This document shows, one piece after another, positions 1 through 6,331 of a stretch of DNA of 7,850 nucleotides. Position 1 is the stretch's first letter. Every line of letters begins with the position of its first letter. Below the pieces are notes generated by a model. The model had not been told where the DNA came from. It worked only from the letters and a program-made list of their open reading frames with translations, and did not search any database. Source of the DNA: Gammaproteobacteria bacterium. GTDB lineage: Bacteria; Pseudomonadota; Gammaproteobacteria; S012-40. The translations under genes and the position numbers were made by a program. The stretch lies in assembly GCA_029879945.1 (NCBI GenBank), contig JAOUPJ010000168.1:1-7850 (forward strand), given 5' to 3'.

Positions 1-464
1 TAGAACGCAAGTTCACCATTCGCGATGATAGCTGGCGATCTGCTGTCAAACGCAGTGAACTATACCGTCAGGGTTATTTAGCCGGAAATGAACGTTCTTC
101 TATACGGGTTCGCTTGGCGGGCGACAAGGCCAATCTCAATATAAAGAGTGCTACCCTGGGTATCTACCGGCAGGAATACGAGTACGACATCCCGGTCGCA
201 GACGCCAACAAGATGTTAGACGAGCTTTGCGAAAAACCCATCATCGAAAAGACACGTCATTTTGTAAGCGTTGGCGAACACACCTGGGAAGTGGACGAAT
301 TTTATGGTGAGAACGAAGGGCTGATCGTGGCAGAAATCGAACTTAAATCTGAAAGCGAGCAATTTGAATTACCGGATTGGGCCGATAAAGAGGTGTCCGA
401 CGATCCTCGGTACTACAATGTCAGCCTGGTAAAGAACCCCTATCGCTTATGGCCAAAAGACTAG
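1..464 (+). CDS. CYTH-domain triphosphatase (NeuTTM-like), 5'-truncated by window edge
   Basis: The reading frame is open from base 3 to the TAG at 462-464 (153 residues). It begins ERKFTIRDDSWR, so only about four codons and part of one more are missing at the left edge. The residues fit a small bacterial CYTH/triphosphate tunnel metalloenzyme: the end of the N-terminal ExExK motif (E1, K3 of the visible part), basic tunnel residues in SSIRVRLAG (R35, R37) and LNIKS (K48), acidic EYEYD (58-62), IEKTR (K83, R85), WEVDEF and the late AEIEL (E111, E113). The C-terminal DDPRYYNVSLVKNPY is typical of the NeuTTM group. Known members hydrolyse inorganic triphosphate in the cytosol with a divalent metal; other members are adenylate cyclases or thiamine triphosphatases, so the substrate is inferred. 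A TTG inside the frame at 114 could be mistaken for a start but would remove the metal-binding strand. The 3' end overlaps the next gene by 16 bp, suggesting co-transcription and coupled translation. Confidence 0.9.
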   Translation, partial: ERKFTIRDDSWRSAVKRSELYRQGYLAGNERSSIRVRLAGDKANLNIKSATLGIYRQEYEYDIPVADANKMLDELCEKPIIEKTRHFVSVGEHTWEVDEFYGENEGLIVAEIELKSESEQFELPDWADKEVSDDPRYYNVSLVKNPYRLWPKD

Positions 465-1930
465 CTCAGTTTTCGATTGTCATTTTCTGCCTGGCTGCAC
501 TGCTCTCGTGTGGCAGCAAGCAGTCCGATGCCATCCGTTTCGGGCTTGCCAGCATGCCCTCCAATCTGGACCCGCGTTTCTATACCAGTGCCATCGAAAC
601 CCGCATAGGAAGGCTGATTTACGATCGTTTGGTAGACTTTGACGAATCCATGATGGCTAAACCTGCATTAGCGAGTTGGCAGCAGATTACCCCAAAGCTC
701 TATCGCTTTACGATACAAGATCAAAATAAAACATTCCATGATGGAAAGCGTTTGACAAGTGCCGATGTAAAGGCCACTTACGATTTTATTCTTGAGGAAA
801 AGCACGCCTCCCCGCATCGTACCTCAGTCAAGCTTATTGAAAAAATCACAACTCCCGATGAACGTACCATCGACTTTCATTTGCAATACGAAGATCCCCT
901 CTTCCCGGCCTACCTGGTCATTGGCATTGTACCTAAGCATCTGAGTGAGTCGGATCATTCATTCAAGATCCACCCAATCGGTAGCGGTTCTTTTGAATTT
1001 GTAGACTGGTCCAGCGAGGAAAAACTCCGCATACAGCGTATCGAAGATCGAACACCCTTTGAATTTCTCCATGTGCAGAATCCAACGGTGCGAGTTTTAA
1101 AACTCATGCGCGGTGAAATCGATATGGTGCAAAACGATTTACCTCCAGAACTCATTCACTATTTACGGGATCAATCCGATATTAATGTGATTCAGCGTGA
1201 GGGATCTAATTTTTCTTATCTGGGATTCAATATGGAAGACCCAGCATTAAAAAATCTGGACGTGCGTAGAGCAGTTGCTTATGCCATCGATAAAGACGAG
1301 ATCATCAAGTATGTGTTTGGAAATGCGGTAAAGCCCGCCAATGCACTGCTACCACCCGAACATTGGGCAGGCAATCCAAATTTAAAACACATCCACTACA
1401 ATCCCGAAAAAGCGAAAACCCTGCTCGCGCAAGCGGGTTTCGAAAACAAACTCAAATTGACCTACAAAACCTCCAACGACCCCTTTCGAGTCCGCCTGGC
1501 AACTGTAATCCAGGACCAGTTGGCAAGGGTGGGAATCGAGATGGAGATACGCAGTTACGACTGGGGCACCTTCTACGGAGATATCAAAAACGGTCGGTTT
1601 CAGGTTTTTAGTCTGGCCTGGATAGGCATCAAGACCCCCGATATTTTCCAGTATGTCTTCCATAGCGAGGCCGTTCCCCCCAACGGTGCCAATCGAGGTC
1701 GCTACAAGGATAAGGAAATGGACAGATTGGTAGACGAGGCCAAGCGACAATCCGACCTCAAGATCCAAGCTGCTATCTACCAGAAAATCCAAGAAAAAGT
1801 GTTGTTCGAACTGCCTTACATACCATTATGGTATGAAAGCCACGTTTTTATATCAAATAAACGCATAAAGAACTATGTGCTTGCTGCAGATGGAAATTTT
1901 GACGCCTTGAACAAGATGACTCGAATCTGA
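449..1930 (+). CDS. Peptide-type ABC transporter substrate-binding lipoprotein (SBP family 5)
   Basis: The protein has 493 residues, within the usual range for DppA/OppA/MppA-type binding proteins (SBP_bac_5, COG0747). The N-terminus is a lipoprotein signal: K3-R4, a hydrophobic stretch, then lipobox LLSC with the lipidated Cys at 21. Family landmarks are in order: NLDPRFY and RLIYDRLVDFD near 39-65, FHDGKRLTSADVKATYDF (97-113), the cluster IHPIGSGSFEFVDW (174-187), and LDVRRAVAYAIDKDEII around 270-290. It should bind peptides or a similar ligand in the periplasm and deliver it to an inner-membrane permease, but no permease or ATPase gene lies in this window. The ATG at 449 is required to keep the signal peptide; no strong Shine-Dalgarno precedes it, consistent with coupling to the overlapping CYTH gene. 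The stop overlaps the YkuD gene start as TGATG. Ligand identity is unknown; murein peptide is an inference from that downstream neighbour. The residue after the lipidated Cys is Gly, not Asp, so the enterobacterial +2 rule predicts no inner-membrane retention. Confidence 0.9.
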   Translation: MAKRLAQFSIVIFCLAALLSCGSKQSDAIRFGLASMPSNLDPRFYTSAIETRIGRLIYDRLVDFDESMMAKPALASWQQITPKLYRFTIQDQNKTFHDGKRLTSADVKATYDFILEEKHASPHRTSVKLIEKITTPDERTIDFHLQYEDPLFPAYLVIGIVPKHLSESDHSFKIHPIGSGSFEFVDWSSEEKLRIQRIEDRTPFEFLHVQNPTVRVLKLMRGEIDMVQNDLPPELIHYLRDQSDINVIQREGSNFSYLGFNMEDPALKNLDVRRAVAYAIDKDEIIKYVFGNAVKPANALLPPEHWAGNPNLKHIHYNPEKAKTLLAQAGFENKLKLTYKTSNDPFRVRLATVIQDQLARVGIEMEIRSYDWGTFYGDIKNGRFQVFSLAWIGIKTPDIFQYVFHSEAVPPNGANRGRYKDKEMDRLVDEAKRQSDLKIQAAIYQKIQEKVLFELPYIPLWYESHVFISNKRIKNYVLAADGNFDALNKMTRI

Positions 1931-2418
1931 TGAAAAAGCGAATAGAAGTCGATATTTCCACACAATTTTTGACTCTTTATCAGAACGAGTCTCAAATTCG
2001 CTCATACCGTATCGCCACCGCCAAGAATGGTCCAGGGGAAGTGTTTGGAAGCGAATGTACGCCCAGAGGTAAACACTATATCCGCGCCAAGATCGGCCAG
2101 GGCTGTGCAGAAAATACCGTGTTCGTAGGACGTCGCCCTACCGGGGAAATCTTCGATGAATCGTTAAGAGAGGCCCACCCCAAGCGGGACTGGATACTCA
2201 CACGCATCCTTTGGTTGTGTGGACTGGAGCCTGGCAAGAATCGCTTGGGCGAGGTCGACACCATGCGGCGTTACATCTACATCCACGGCTGTCCAGATTC
2301 CGATGAAATGGGCATACCCAGCTCGCATGGCTGCGTGAAGATGCAAAATGCCGAAATGATTGAGTTGTTTGGCTTGGTTGAAGTGGGTACTGTAGTTGAT
2401 ATTCTTGTATCTGTTTAA
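1930..2418 (+). CDS. YkuD-fold L,D-transpeptidase / L,D-carboxypeptidase without signal peptide
   Basis: This 162-residue protein carries the YkuD catalytic signature: YIYIHG with His119, then SSHGCVKM with Ser132, His133, Gly134 and nucleophile Cys135. The central block, including ENTVFVGRRPTGEIF, DWILTRILWLCGLEPG and NRLGEVDTMRRYIYIHG, is characteristic of a conserved short proteobacterial YkuD subfamily. There is no signal peptide or membrane helix; it starts directly with MKKRIEVDIS, so it is predicted cytosolic, unlike cell-wall cross-linking L,D-transpeptidases. A YkuD protein of this type, ElsL of Acinetobacter, acts as a cytoplasmic L,D-carboxypeptidase trimming tetrapeptides in murein recycling; that role is the best guess here, by analogy. 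The ATG shares its first base with the TGA of the binding-protein gene (TGATG), indicating translational coupling. The length looks complete. Generic annotation would be L,D-transpeptidase family protein; whether it is a transferase or hydrolase cannot be told from sequence. Confidence 0.88.
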   Translation: MKKRIEVDISTQFLTLYQNESQIRSYRIATAKNGPGEVFGSECTPRGKHYIRAKIGQGCAENTVFVGRRPTGEIFDESLREAHPKRDWILTRILWLCGLEPGKNRLGEVDTMRRYIYIHGCPDSDEMGIPSSHGCVKMQNAEMIELFGLVEVGTVVDILVSV

Positions 2419-2441
2419 AATAACTGTTTTCGCACCCACAC

Positions 2442-2517
2442 ATTACCCAAACCTTTCTCCCGGTTCTAAGAACAAATCCATTTTCTAAACAGCAAATTAC
2501 CCAAATTTCTCTAACGG
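2442..2517 (+). repeat. Imperfect direct repeat, two copies 54 bp apart
   Basis: The 10-mer ATTACCCAAA occurs at 2442-2451 and 2496-2505. Extending to 22 bp (2442-2463 and 2496-2517) keeps 17 identities, including TCT and CGG near the end. A second 8-mer, CTAAACAG, recurs at 2485-2492 and 2539-2546, with the same 54-bp offset. The shared period suggests a decayed tandem duplication or a pair of binding sites. The rest of the unit is poorly conserved. Confidence 0.4.
2463..2473. repeat. Palindrome GTTCT-A-AGAAC
   Basis: This is a perfect 5-bp inverted repeat around one central base in the spacer downstream of the YkuD gene. The size and symmetry would suit a dimeric repressor half-site pair, but such short palindromes also arise by chance. 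It lies about 265 bp upstream of the HD-GYP start. Confidence 0.25.
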
Positions 2518-2531
2518 AATTTCCAATTCCG
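2515..2531. repeat. Inverted repeat CGGAATT-TCC-AATTCCG
   Basis: A perfect 7-bp inverted repeat with a 3-nt centre. No T-run follows on the + strand (CCGAAAAC follows), so it is not a classical intrinsic terminator. It may be a protein-binding palindrome or an mRNA 3' hairpin after the YkuD gene, which ends about 97 bp upstream. Confidence 0.4.
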
Positions 2532-2578
2532 CCGAAAACTAAACAGGTATTATGAGAACAACGTCACAGTTTGGACTT

Positions 2579-2600
2579 GGTATCAAAGTACCCTCTTTTT
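2579..2600 (+). terminator. Weak terminator-like hairpin with T-run
   Basis: GGTAT and GTACC (one T-G wobble pair) can close a 4-nt CAAA loop and are followed by CTCTTTTT. The stem is short and low in GC, so this is only a weak candidate for ending the CYTH-SBP-YkuD transcript, about 160 bp past its last stop codon. Confidence 0.22.
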
Positions 2601-2725
2601 AGCTCTAGTGGGATTACTGAATTGAGATTTGGACCTGTGCAAAAAAGCACGAAATCACAATAAATAAGGACAAACACAATACAGAAATCGAACTTTAAAG
2701 AGCAGTGGCGCGGGTCTATTTTAAT

Positions 2726-2730
2726 GGAAG
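2726..2730 (+). promoter_or_regulatory. Shine-Dalgarno GGAAG that sets the HD-GYP start at ATG 2738
   Basis: GGAAG ends 7 bases before the ATG at 2738. An in-frame GTG at 2705 would add 11 residues (MARVYFNGSST) that do not resemble the family, whereas MIKKV at 2738 matches the usual DUF3391 beginning. This site therefore decides the start in favour of 2738. Confidence 0.65.
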
Positions 2731-2737
2731 CAGTACA

Positions 2738-3922
2738 ATGATTAAGAAAGTCGCTAGCAATGAGTTAATAGTTGGAATGTTTGTTCACGATATTAACGCC
2801 AGTTGGATCAGTCATCCCTTTTTGAAGCGCCAATTTGCGATAACAAGCGCCATAGACCTTGAAAAAATAAAACGCGCCGGCATCAGATCCGTCATTATTG
2901 ATACGAAAAAAGGCTTGGATATCGTCCAAGCGGTAGAAATGAGCGACTCGCCCAAGTCGAAGAAAGAAGACACCAAAAAGAAAAGCAAAAAGACCTCACG
3001 ATCCATCGACGGTGAATTACAGGGCGCTAAAAAGCTATTCAAGGAAGCAACCTCTGTCATAAGAAACCTCATGGAGGATGCTCGAAGCGGTAAAAAACTA
3101 AAGGCCGCCACACTGGAGCCTGTGGCAGAGCGTATTGTCCAGACTGTACTACGAAACCACCATGCCCTCACCGGTATTTCACGCATTAAGACAAAAGACG
3201 AGTATACCTTTATGCACTGCATTAGCGTAGCAGGTCTACTCGTGTCATTTGCGAAACAAAAAGGATATACCGACGAGCAATGTCAGAAACTTGCGGTGGG
3301 CGGCATGATACACGATATCGGCAAAACGCTAATCCCCGATTCTATACTAAACAAACCAGCAAAGCTCAGCGACGATGAATTTAAGGTAATGAAGCACCAC
3401 ATCAGCATCGGGCAGGCTATCCTGGAAAAGATACCCGACCTGGATAAACTTTCAGTCGACGTGATTACGATGCACCACGAACGCATGGATGGCTCAGGCT
3501 ACCCCTTTGGCCTTAAAGGTGCGCAAATTAGTGAAGTGGGCAGAATGGCGGCTATCGTCGATGTCTATGACGCGCTTACCTCCGTGCGTTGCTACAAAGA
3601 GGCCTGGGAACCTACCCAGGCACTTAAAAAATTGCTGGAGTGGAGCCCTGCTCGTTATGACAAAAAGTTGGTAGGCGAGTTTGTACGTTGCCTGGGAATC
3701 TATCCGGTTGGTTCACTGGTCCAATTGCGCTCCGGGCGTATCGGTATTGTGATGAAGGCCGGTAAAGACCTTCTGAAGCCGCAGGTTCGCATCGTTTATA
3801 ACGCCAAGCATGCACACTATGAGATGCCCAGAGATATAGACCTGGCACGCACCCAAACCGAAGAGATTCAAAGCGCCGCCGTTCCTGCGAAATACCAACT
3901 CGATGTGAGTGAATTCTTTTAG
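2738..3922 (+). CDS. Cyclic-di-GMP phosphodiesterase, DUF3391 + HD-GYP
   Basis: From the ATG at 2738 the protein has 394 residues. An N-terminal DUF3391 domain (about 1-65; MIKKVASNELIVGMFVHD is its typical opening) is followed by a very lysine-rich low-complexity linker (about 72-87) and a helical segment. The HD-GYP domain spans about 140-320 and has all signature residues: His160, HDIGK (His192, Asp193, Lys196), His220/His221, HHERMDGSGYP (His246, His247, Glu248, Asp251, Gly254-Tyr255-Pro256) and Asp275. Intact enzymes of this family hydrolyse cyclic-di-GMP using a bi- or trinuclear metal site, so activity is likely. A C-terminal piece (about 325-370, VQLRSGRIGIVMKAG onward) looks beta-rich and is common after HD-GYP in this group. 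There is no membrane segment or signal peptide, so the protein is cytosolic. It stands alone between two spacers of over 300 bp. No receiver domain is fused; DUF3391 presumably senses or binds a partner, unknown here. Confidence 0.93.
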   Translation: MIKKVASNELIVGMFVHDINASWISHPFLKRQFAITSAIDLEKIKRAGIRSVIIDTKKGLDIVQAVEMSDSPKSKKEDTKKKSKKTSRSIDGELQGAKKLFKEATSVIRNLMEDARSGKKLKAATLEPVAERIVQTVLRNHHALTGISRIKTKDEYTFMHCISVAGLLVSFAKQKGYTDEQCQKLAVGGMIHDIGKTLIPDSILNKPAKLSDDEFKVMKHHISIGQAILEKIPDLDKLSVDVITMHHERMDGSGYPFGLKGAQISEVGRMAAIVDVYDALTSVRCYKEAWEPTQALKKLLEWSPARYDKKLVGEFVRCLGIYPVGSLVQLRSGRIGIVMKAGKDLLKPQVRIVYNAKHAHYEMPRDIDLARTQTEEIQSAAVPAKYQLDVSEFF

Positions 3923-3973
3923 TACCAAGGCCTTCTCTCTTTTTATAAAAATATGGACAAGCTGGAATACCCC

Positions 3974-3986
3974 GCAGCAAGGCTGC
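3974..3986 (+). terminator. Weak GC hairpin downstream of HD-GYP gene
   Basis: GCAGC and GCTGC pair around an AAG loop about 50 bp after the HD-GYP stop. The following bases (TGCCTATTTGTTC) are T-rich but lack an uninterrupted T-run, so termination here is only possible, not clear. Confidence 0.25.
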
Positions 3987-4088
3987 TGCCTATTTGTTCA
4001 GCTGTGTCAAATTTGATTTATACGCATGGGTGCAGACGCTACACTAATCCGAACTACCTAATCCATTTTGCTAGCCACAAAACCACGA

Positions 4089-4132
4089 ACATTCTATTGA
4101 AATGTAATGAATTTTACATTCTGTAACATTCT
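4089..4132. repeat. ACATTCT repeat cluster with AATGTAA/TTACATT inverted repeat
   Basis: ACATTCT occurs three times, at 4089-4095, 4116-4122 and 4126-4132. The last two are exactly 10 bp apart, one helical turn. AATGTAA (4101-4107) and TTACATT (4114-4120) form a 7-bp inverted repeat with a 6-nt centre. Direct repeats spaced by one helical turn are typical of response-regulator or other dimer binding sites. The cluster lies about 130-175 bp upstream of the histidine kinase start. The protein that binds is unknown. Confidence 0.4.
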
Positions 4133-4155
4133 ACTTAAAATTTCCTACCATAGTT

Positions 4156-4165
4156 AGATTAATCT
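4156..4165. repeat. Palindrome AGATTAATCT
   Basis: A perfect 10-bp palindrome about 100 bp upstream of the kinase gene, 24 bp after the last ACATTCT copy. It could be a dimer operator. AT-rich palindromes of this length are common by chance in such spacers. Confidence 0.25.
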
Positions 4166-4205
4166 GGCTAAGGTATATTGGTAAGTGGCACGGCGTAGAG
4201 GTGGC

Positions 4206-4232
4206 TTTACTTTGATTCGGCTTGTCTATATT
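4206..4232 (+). promoter_or_regulatory. Candidate sigma-70 promoter for the kinase gene
   Basis: A good -10 (TATATT, 4227-4232, five of six consensus bases) follows a moderate -35 (TTTACT, 4206-4211, four of six) with a short 15-bp spacer. The start of transcription would fall near 4239, leaving a leader of about 25 nt. The short spacer weakens the call; an activator bound at the upstream repeats could compensate, which is inference. Confidence 0.3.
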
Positions 4233-4263
4233 GTGGAACAGCTAAGCAATTCGTTAGTGCAGT

Positions 4264-6171
4264 ATGGAAAATAAGCCAGAAGTGCAGACGAACACGCCAG
4301 CATACTATCCACCCTCGCTACTGCTAATGAGCGTGGCATTGCCGGTATGTGCTGCGTTTTACCTTCGTTTCTTTCAAGGCACATGGACGTGGGAAAGCGA
4401 CTCCGTTCATGCCCTGCTCGAGGGCGTGGGGGCGTTTGCAGCTATCCTCCTCGCCCTTGTTATCATTGGTATGCAACGCTCAAGCATACTCAACCCTGCC
4501 TATCTGTGCGTGGCGGCTTCACTCATATCCATGGGTTTGTTAGACAGTTTTCATGCGGGAATCCAAGCAGGCCAAATATTTGTCTGGTTTCATAGCTTGT
4601 CTACATTTTTTGGCGGGATTTTGTTCACTTTCATTGTACTACCCAGATCTTTTTTACAAAAACTGACATCCAAACTGGTACCCTTTCTGGTAGGGGGGGC
4701 AAGCATCATCCTGGCTATGGTGTCTGTGCTCAATCCAGAGTTAGTGCCAACAATGGTTGTCGACAACACGTTTAGTGCAACGGCCCAATTCCTTAATCTG
4801 GCGGGTGGTTTCACATTTTTTCTCTCTGCCGGCATTATTTACTGGTCCGATAAACTCACCCGCGTATCCCAAGAAAAAATCCTATTGGCCAGCCATTGTC
4901 TGCTTTTTGGAACCGCTGGGGTCTTGTTCAAGTTCTCCGCAATGTGGGATGCAGTCTGGTGGTTTTGGCACGTCATTCGTTTCAGCGCTTATCTGGTCAT
5001 TCTTTGGTTTTTTATAGACGTGTACCTAAGAAATATGCGTCTGGTAAAACAAAATCAAACTCAGAGCCAACTAACTGCCAGTCGACTTCAGACCATATTC
5101 AACAACGTCGTCGATGGAATTATTACACTCGATGGTCGATTGAGTATTACAAGCCTGAACCCGGCTGCCGAAGAGATTTTTCTTTACCGCCAAAAAGAAC
5201 TGATCAATAAAAATATTAATTACTTGATTCAGGAAGACGCCAAAATGCTTCTCCATGATCTAGTTCAAAATAATGATCCCAACACGCAAGTTAAAAAAGT
5301 AGAAGCCACCGGCATACGCAAAACGGGAGAGCACTTTACGCTTGAACTGGCACTACGTCAGACTTCGATTGACGAAAAACTTAGTTATTGCGGAATCATA
5401 CGAGATATTAGTGAACAAAAAAGAATAAATCAGATAAAAGATGATTTCGTTTCTACCGTAAGCCATGAACTTCGCACCCCTCTTACCTCAATCCGTGGGT
5501 CGTTGAAACTGCTGGACGCGGGGATTGTGGATCAACTTCCAGAATCATTAAAATCACTGATTTCTATTGCCTCAAACAACTCGGAGCGACTATTGGTTTT
5601 GATTAACGACCTTTTAGACATCCAAAAATATGAATCAACGAATTTTTCGCTCAATCTAACACTGGTTTCACTCTCAAACTCTATACGCCAGACAATACAA
5701 GAAAATACTGGATACGCAAACATGCACCATATCCAGCTTTCTCTCAAGGAAAGTCCGCTTGACTACTACGTCTACGCCGACCGAGATAGACTCATTCAGG
5801 CGATTTCCAATTTAGTTTCAAATGCAGTCAAATTTTCACCCAAGGGGAGTTCTGTTGAGATTTATCTCACCGAATGCAATGGCAAATCCAGAGTGTGCGT
5901 GACAGACCAGGGCCCGGGAATCTCGCAAAAATACCGCTCTCTCATTTTTGAAAAATTTGCACAGGTCGATACCAGCACCACTCGCAAGAAGGGTGGCACT
6001 GGGTTAGGTCTTTGGATCACCAAACTGATTGTAGAAAAACACAATGGAGAAATTGGTGTGGACTCCAGTTCTGAGAAGGGTACTACCTTCTATATCGAAC
6101 TTCCATTTATTCAAGACTTGCAAGCCGAGCCACGTCCAAAGCAATCTTCTACTAATAACGAGATCGCGTAA
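4264..6171 (+). CDS. Orphan membrane sensor histidine kinase: MASE3-like 8-TM sensor, PAS, HisKA, HATPase
   Basis: This is a 635-residue kinase. Eight hydrophobic segments are visible at about 18-38, 50-70, 78-98, 107-126, 137-156, 177-194, 206-224 and 237-255. The pattern LLDSFHA (Asp94, His97), WFHSLSTFFGG (His110) and WFWHVIRFSAYLVI (His236) resembles MASE3-type sensors; that assignment is tentative. A PAS domain follows (about 272-385, FNNVVDGIITLDGRLSITSLNPAAEEIF ending in RDISEQKR), then HisKA with phospho-acceptor His401 in VSHELRTPL, and a complete HATPase: N box around Asn516/Asn520, G1 DQGPG (548-552), F box near FEKFAQVD, G2 GGTGLGL (577-583). All catalytic motifs are intact, so it should autophosphorylate. 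It has no receiver or HPt domain, and no response regulator is encoded nearby, so its partner is elsewhere. The ATG at 4264 has no clear ribosome-binding site; a later ATG at 4327 would cut the first helix. The two flanking HD-GYP genes suggest, but do not prove, a link to c-di-GMP control. Confidence 0.92.
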   Translation: MENKPEVQTNTPAYYPPSLLLMSVALPVCAAFYLRFFQGTWTWESDSVHALLEGVGAFAAILLALVIIGMQRSSILNPAYLCVAASLISMGLLDSFHAGIQAGQIFVWFHSLSTFFGGILFTFIVLPRSFLQKLTSKLVPFLVGGASIILAMVSVLNPELVPTMVVDNTFSATAQFLNLAGGFTFFLSAGIIYWSDKLTRVSQEKILLASHCLLFGTAGVLFKFSAMWDAVWWFWHVIRFSAYLVILWFFIDVYLRNMRLVKQNQTQSQLTASRLQTIFNNVVDGIITLDGRLSITSLNPAAEEIFLYRQKELINKNINYLIQEDAKMLLHDLVQNNDPNTQVKKVEATGIRKTGEHFTLELALRQTSIDEKLSYCGIIRDISEQKRINQIKDDFVSTVSHELRTPLTSIRGSLKLLDAGIVDQLPESLKSLISIASNNSERLLVLINDLLDIQKYESTNFSLNLTLVSLSNSIRQTIQENTGYANMHHIQLSLKESPLDYYVYADRDRLIQAISNLVSNAVKFSPKGSSVEIYLTECNGKSRVCVTDQGPGISQKYRSLIFEKFAQVDTSTTRKKGGTGLGLWITKLIVEKHNGEIGVDSSSEKGTTFYIELPFIQDLQAEPRPKQSSTNNEIA

Positions 6172-6303
6172 TTGCGTTCAATCTATAGTTACAACCTTTC
6201 TCACCAATCGTTAGCGTCTTAAACTGGATCTAGTCCAATATTCCTCGCCCGCCTTATCCCTCTAAAAAAATAGTTTTATTGTTATTCCAAACTGTGCCCT
6301 TGC

Positions 6304-6330
6304 TCACAGTGCAAATTCACAGTGATTCAC
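6304..6330 (+). promoter_or_regulatory. Direct-repeat operator candidate (TCACAGTG x2, ATTCAC x2)
   Basis: TCACAGTG occurs at 6304-6311 and 6317-6324 (13 bp apart), and ATTCAC at 6315-6320 and 6325-6330 (10 bp apart), giving three TCAC cores at 6304, 6317 and 6327. The array ends one base before the candidate -35 element, a standard position for a transcription activator such as a response regulator. The binding protein is unknown. Confidence 0.45.
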
Positions 6331-6331
6331 G

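Larger units (their letters stand above)
2419..2737. other. Intergenic region with short repeats and hairpins, no gene seen
   Basis: This AT-rich spacer has no convincing ORF and no good sigma-70 promoter pair that I can find. It holds a direct repeat 54 bp apart, two inverted repeats, and a small GTGC-A6-GCAC hairpin at 2637-2650. A weak stem (GGTAT/GTACC) at 2579-2592 followed by CTCTTTTT is the only terminator-like element between the YkuD gene and the HD-GYP gene. Its content suggests regulation between two transcription units rather than coding. Confidence 0.5.
3923..4263. other. Intergenic region between HD-GYP and kinase genes, repeat-rich, no gene seen
   Basis: No convincing ORF is visible on either strand; open stretches running in from the HD-GYP gene on the - strand are overlaps without recognisable domains. 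The spacer contains a palindromic TTTTTATAAAAA (3940-3951), a small GC hairpin (3974-3986), CTAATCC twice 14 bp apart (4044-4050, 4058-4064), the ACATTCT repeat cluster (4089-4132), the palindrome AGATTAATCT (4156-4165) and a candidate promoter near 4206-4232. I looked for a c-di-GMP riboswitch and saw no match to its conserved core. Confidence 0.5.

Noticed and set aside
114..464. Complete short gene starting at TTG 114
   Set aside because: The frame is open to the left edge and the upstream residues (ERKF, SSIRVR) are core CYTH motifs, so the gene is truncated by the window rather than starting here.
1382..1792. 136-codon - strand open frame opposite the binding-protein gene
   Set aside because: It lies wholly within a well-supported + strand gene, and its translation shows no recognisable domain; it is a shadow frame.
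2705..2737. GTG start giving an 11-residue N-terminal extension of the DUF3391-HD-GYP protein
   Set aside because: The ATG at 2738 has a well-placed GGAAG and begins with the family-typical MIKKV; the extension has no resemblance to the family.
2419..2737. CRISPR-like array from the 54-bp-spaced repeats
   Set aside because: Only two imperfect copies exist, the repeat is short and diverged, and there is no cas gene nearby.
3624..3980. 118-codon - strand open frame overlapping the 3' end of the HD-GYP gene and the spacer
   Set aside because: Most of it is antisense to conserved HD-GYP coding sequence, and the translation is basic, low in hydrophobic pattern and without motif.
4184..4200. TGGCAC as part of a sigma-54 promoter
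   Set aside because: The required TTGC-type element at the correct spacing is absent downstream (GGCGTAGAGG follows).
3923..4263. Possible c-di-GMP (GEMM) riboswitch or small RNA before the kinase gene
   Set aside because: No conserved GEMM core or strong extended secondary structure was visible; only short hairpins and repeats were found.
4264..6171. Hybrid kinase with receiver or HPt domain
   Set aside because: The protein ends about 22 residues after the HATPase domain with a polar tail; no receiver aspartate pattern or HPt histidine is present.
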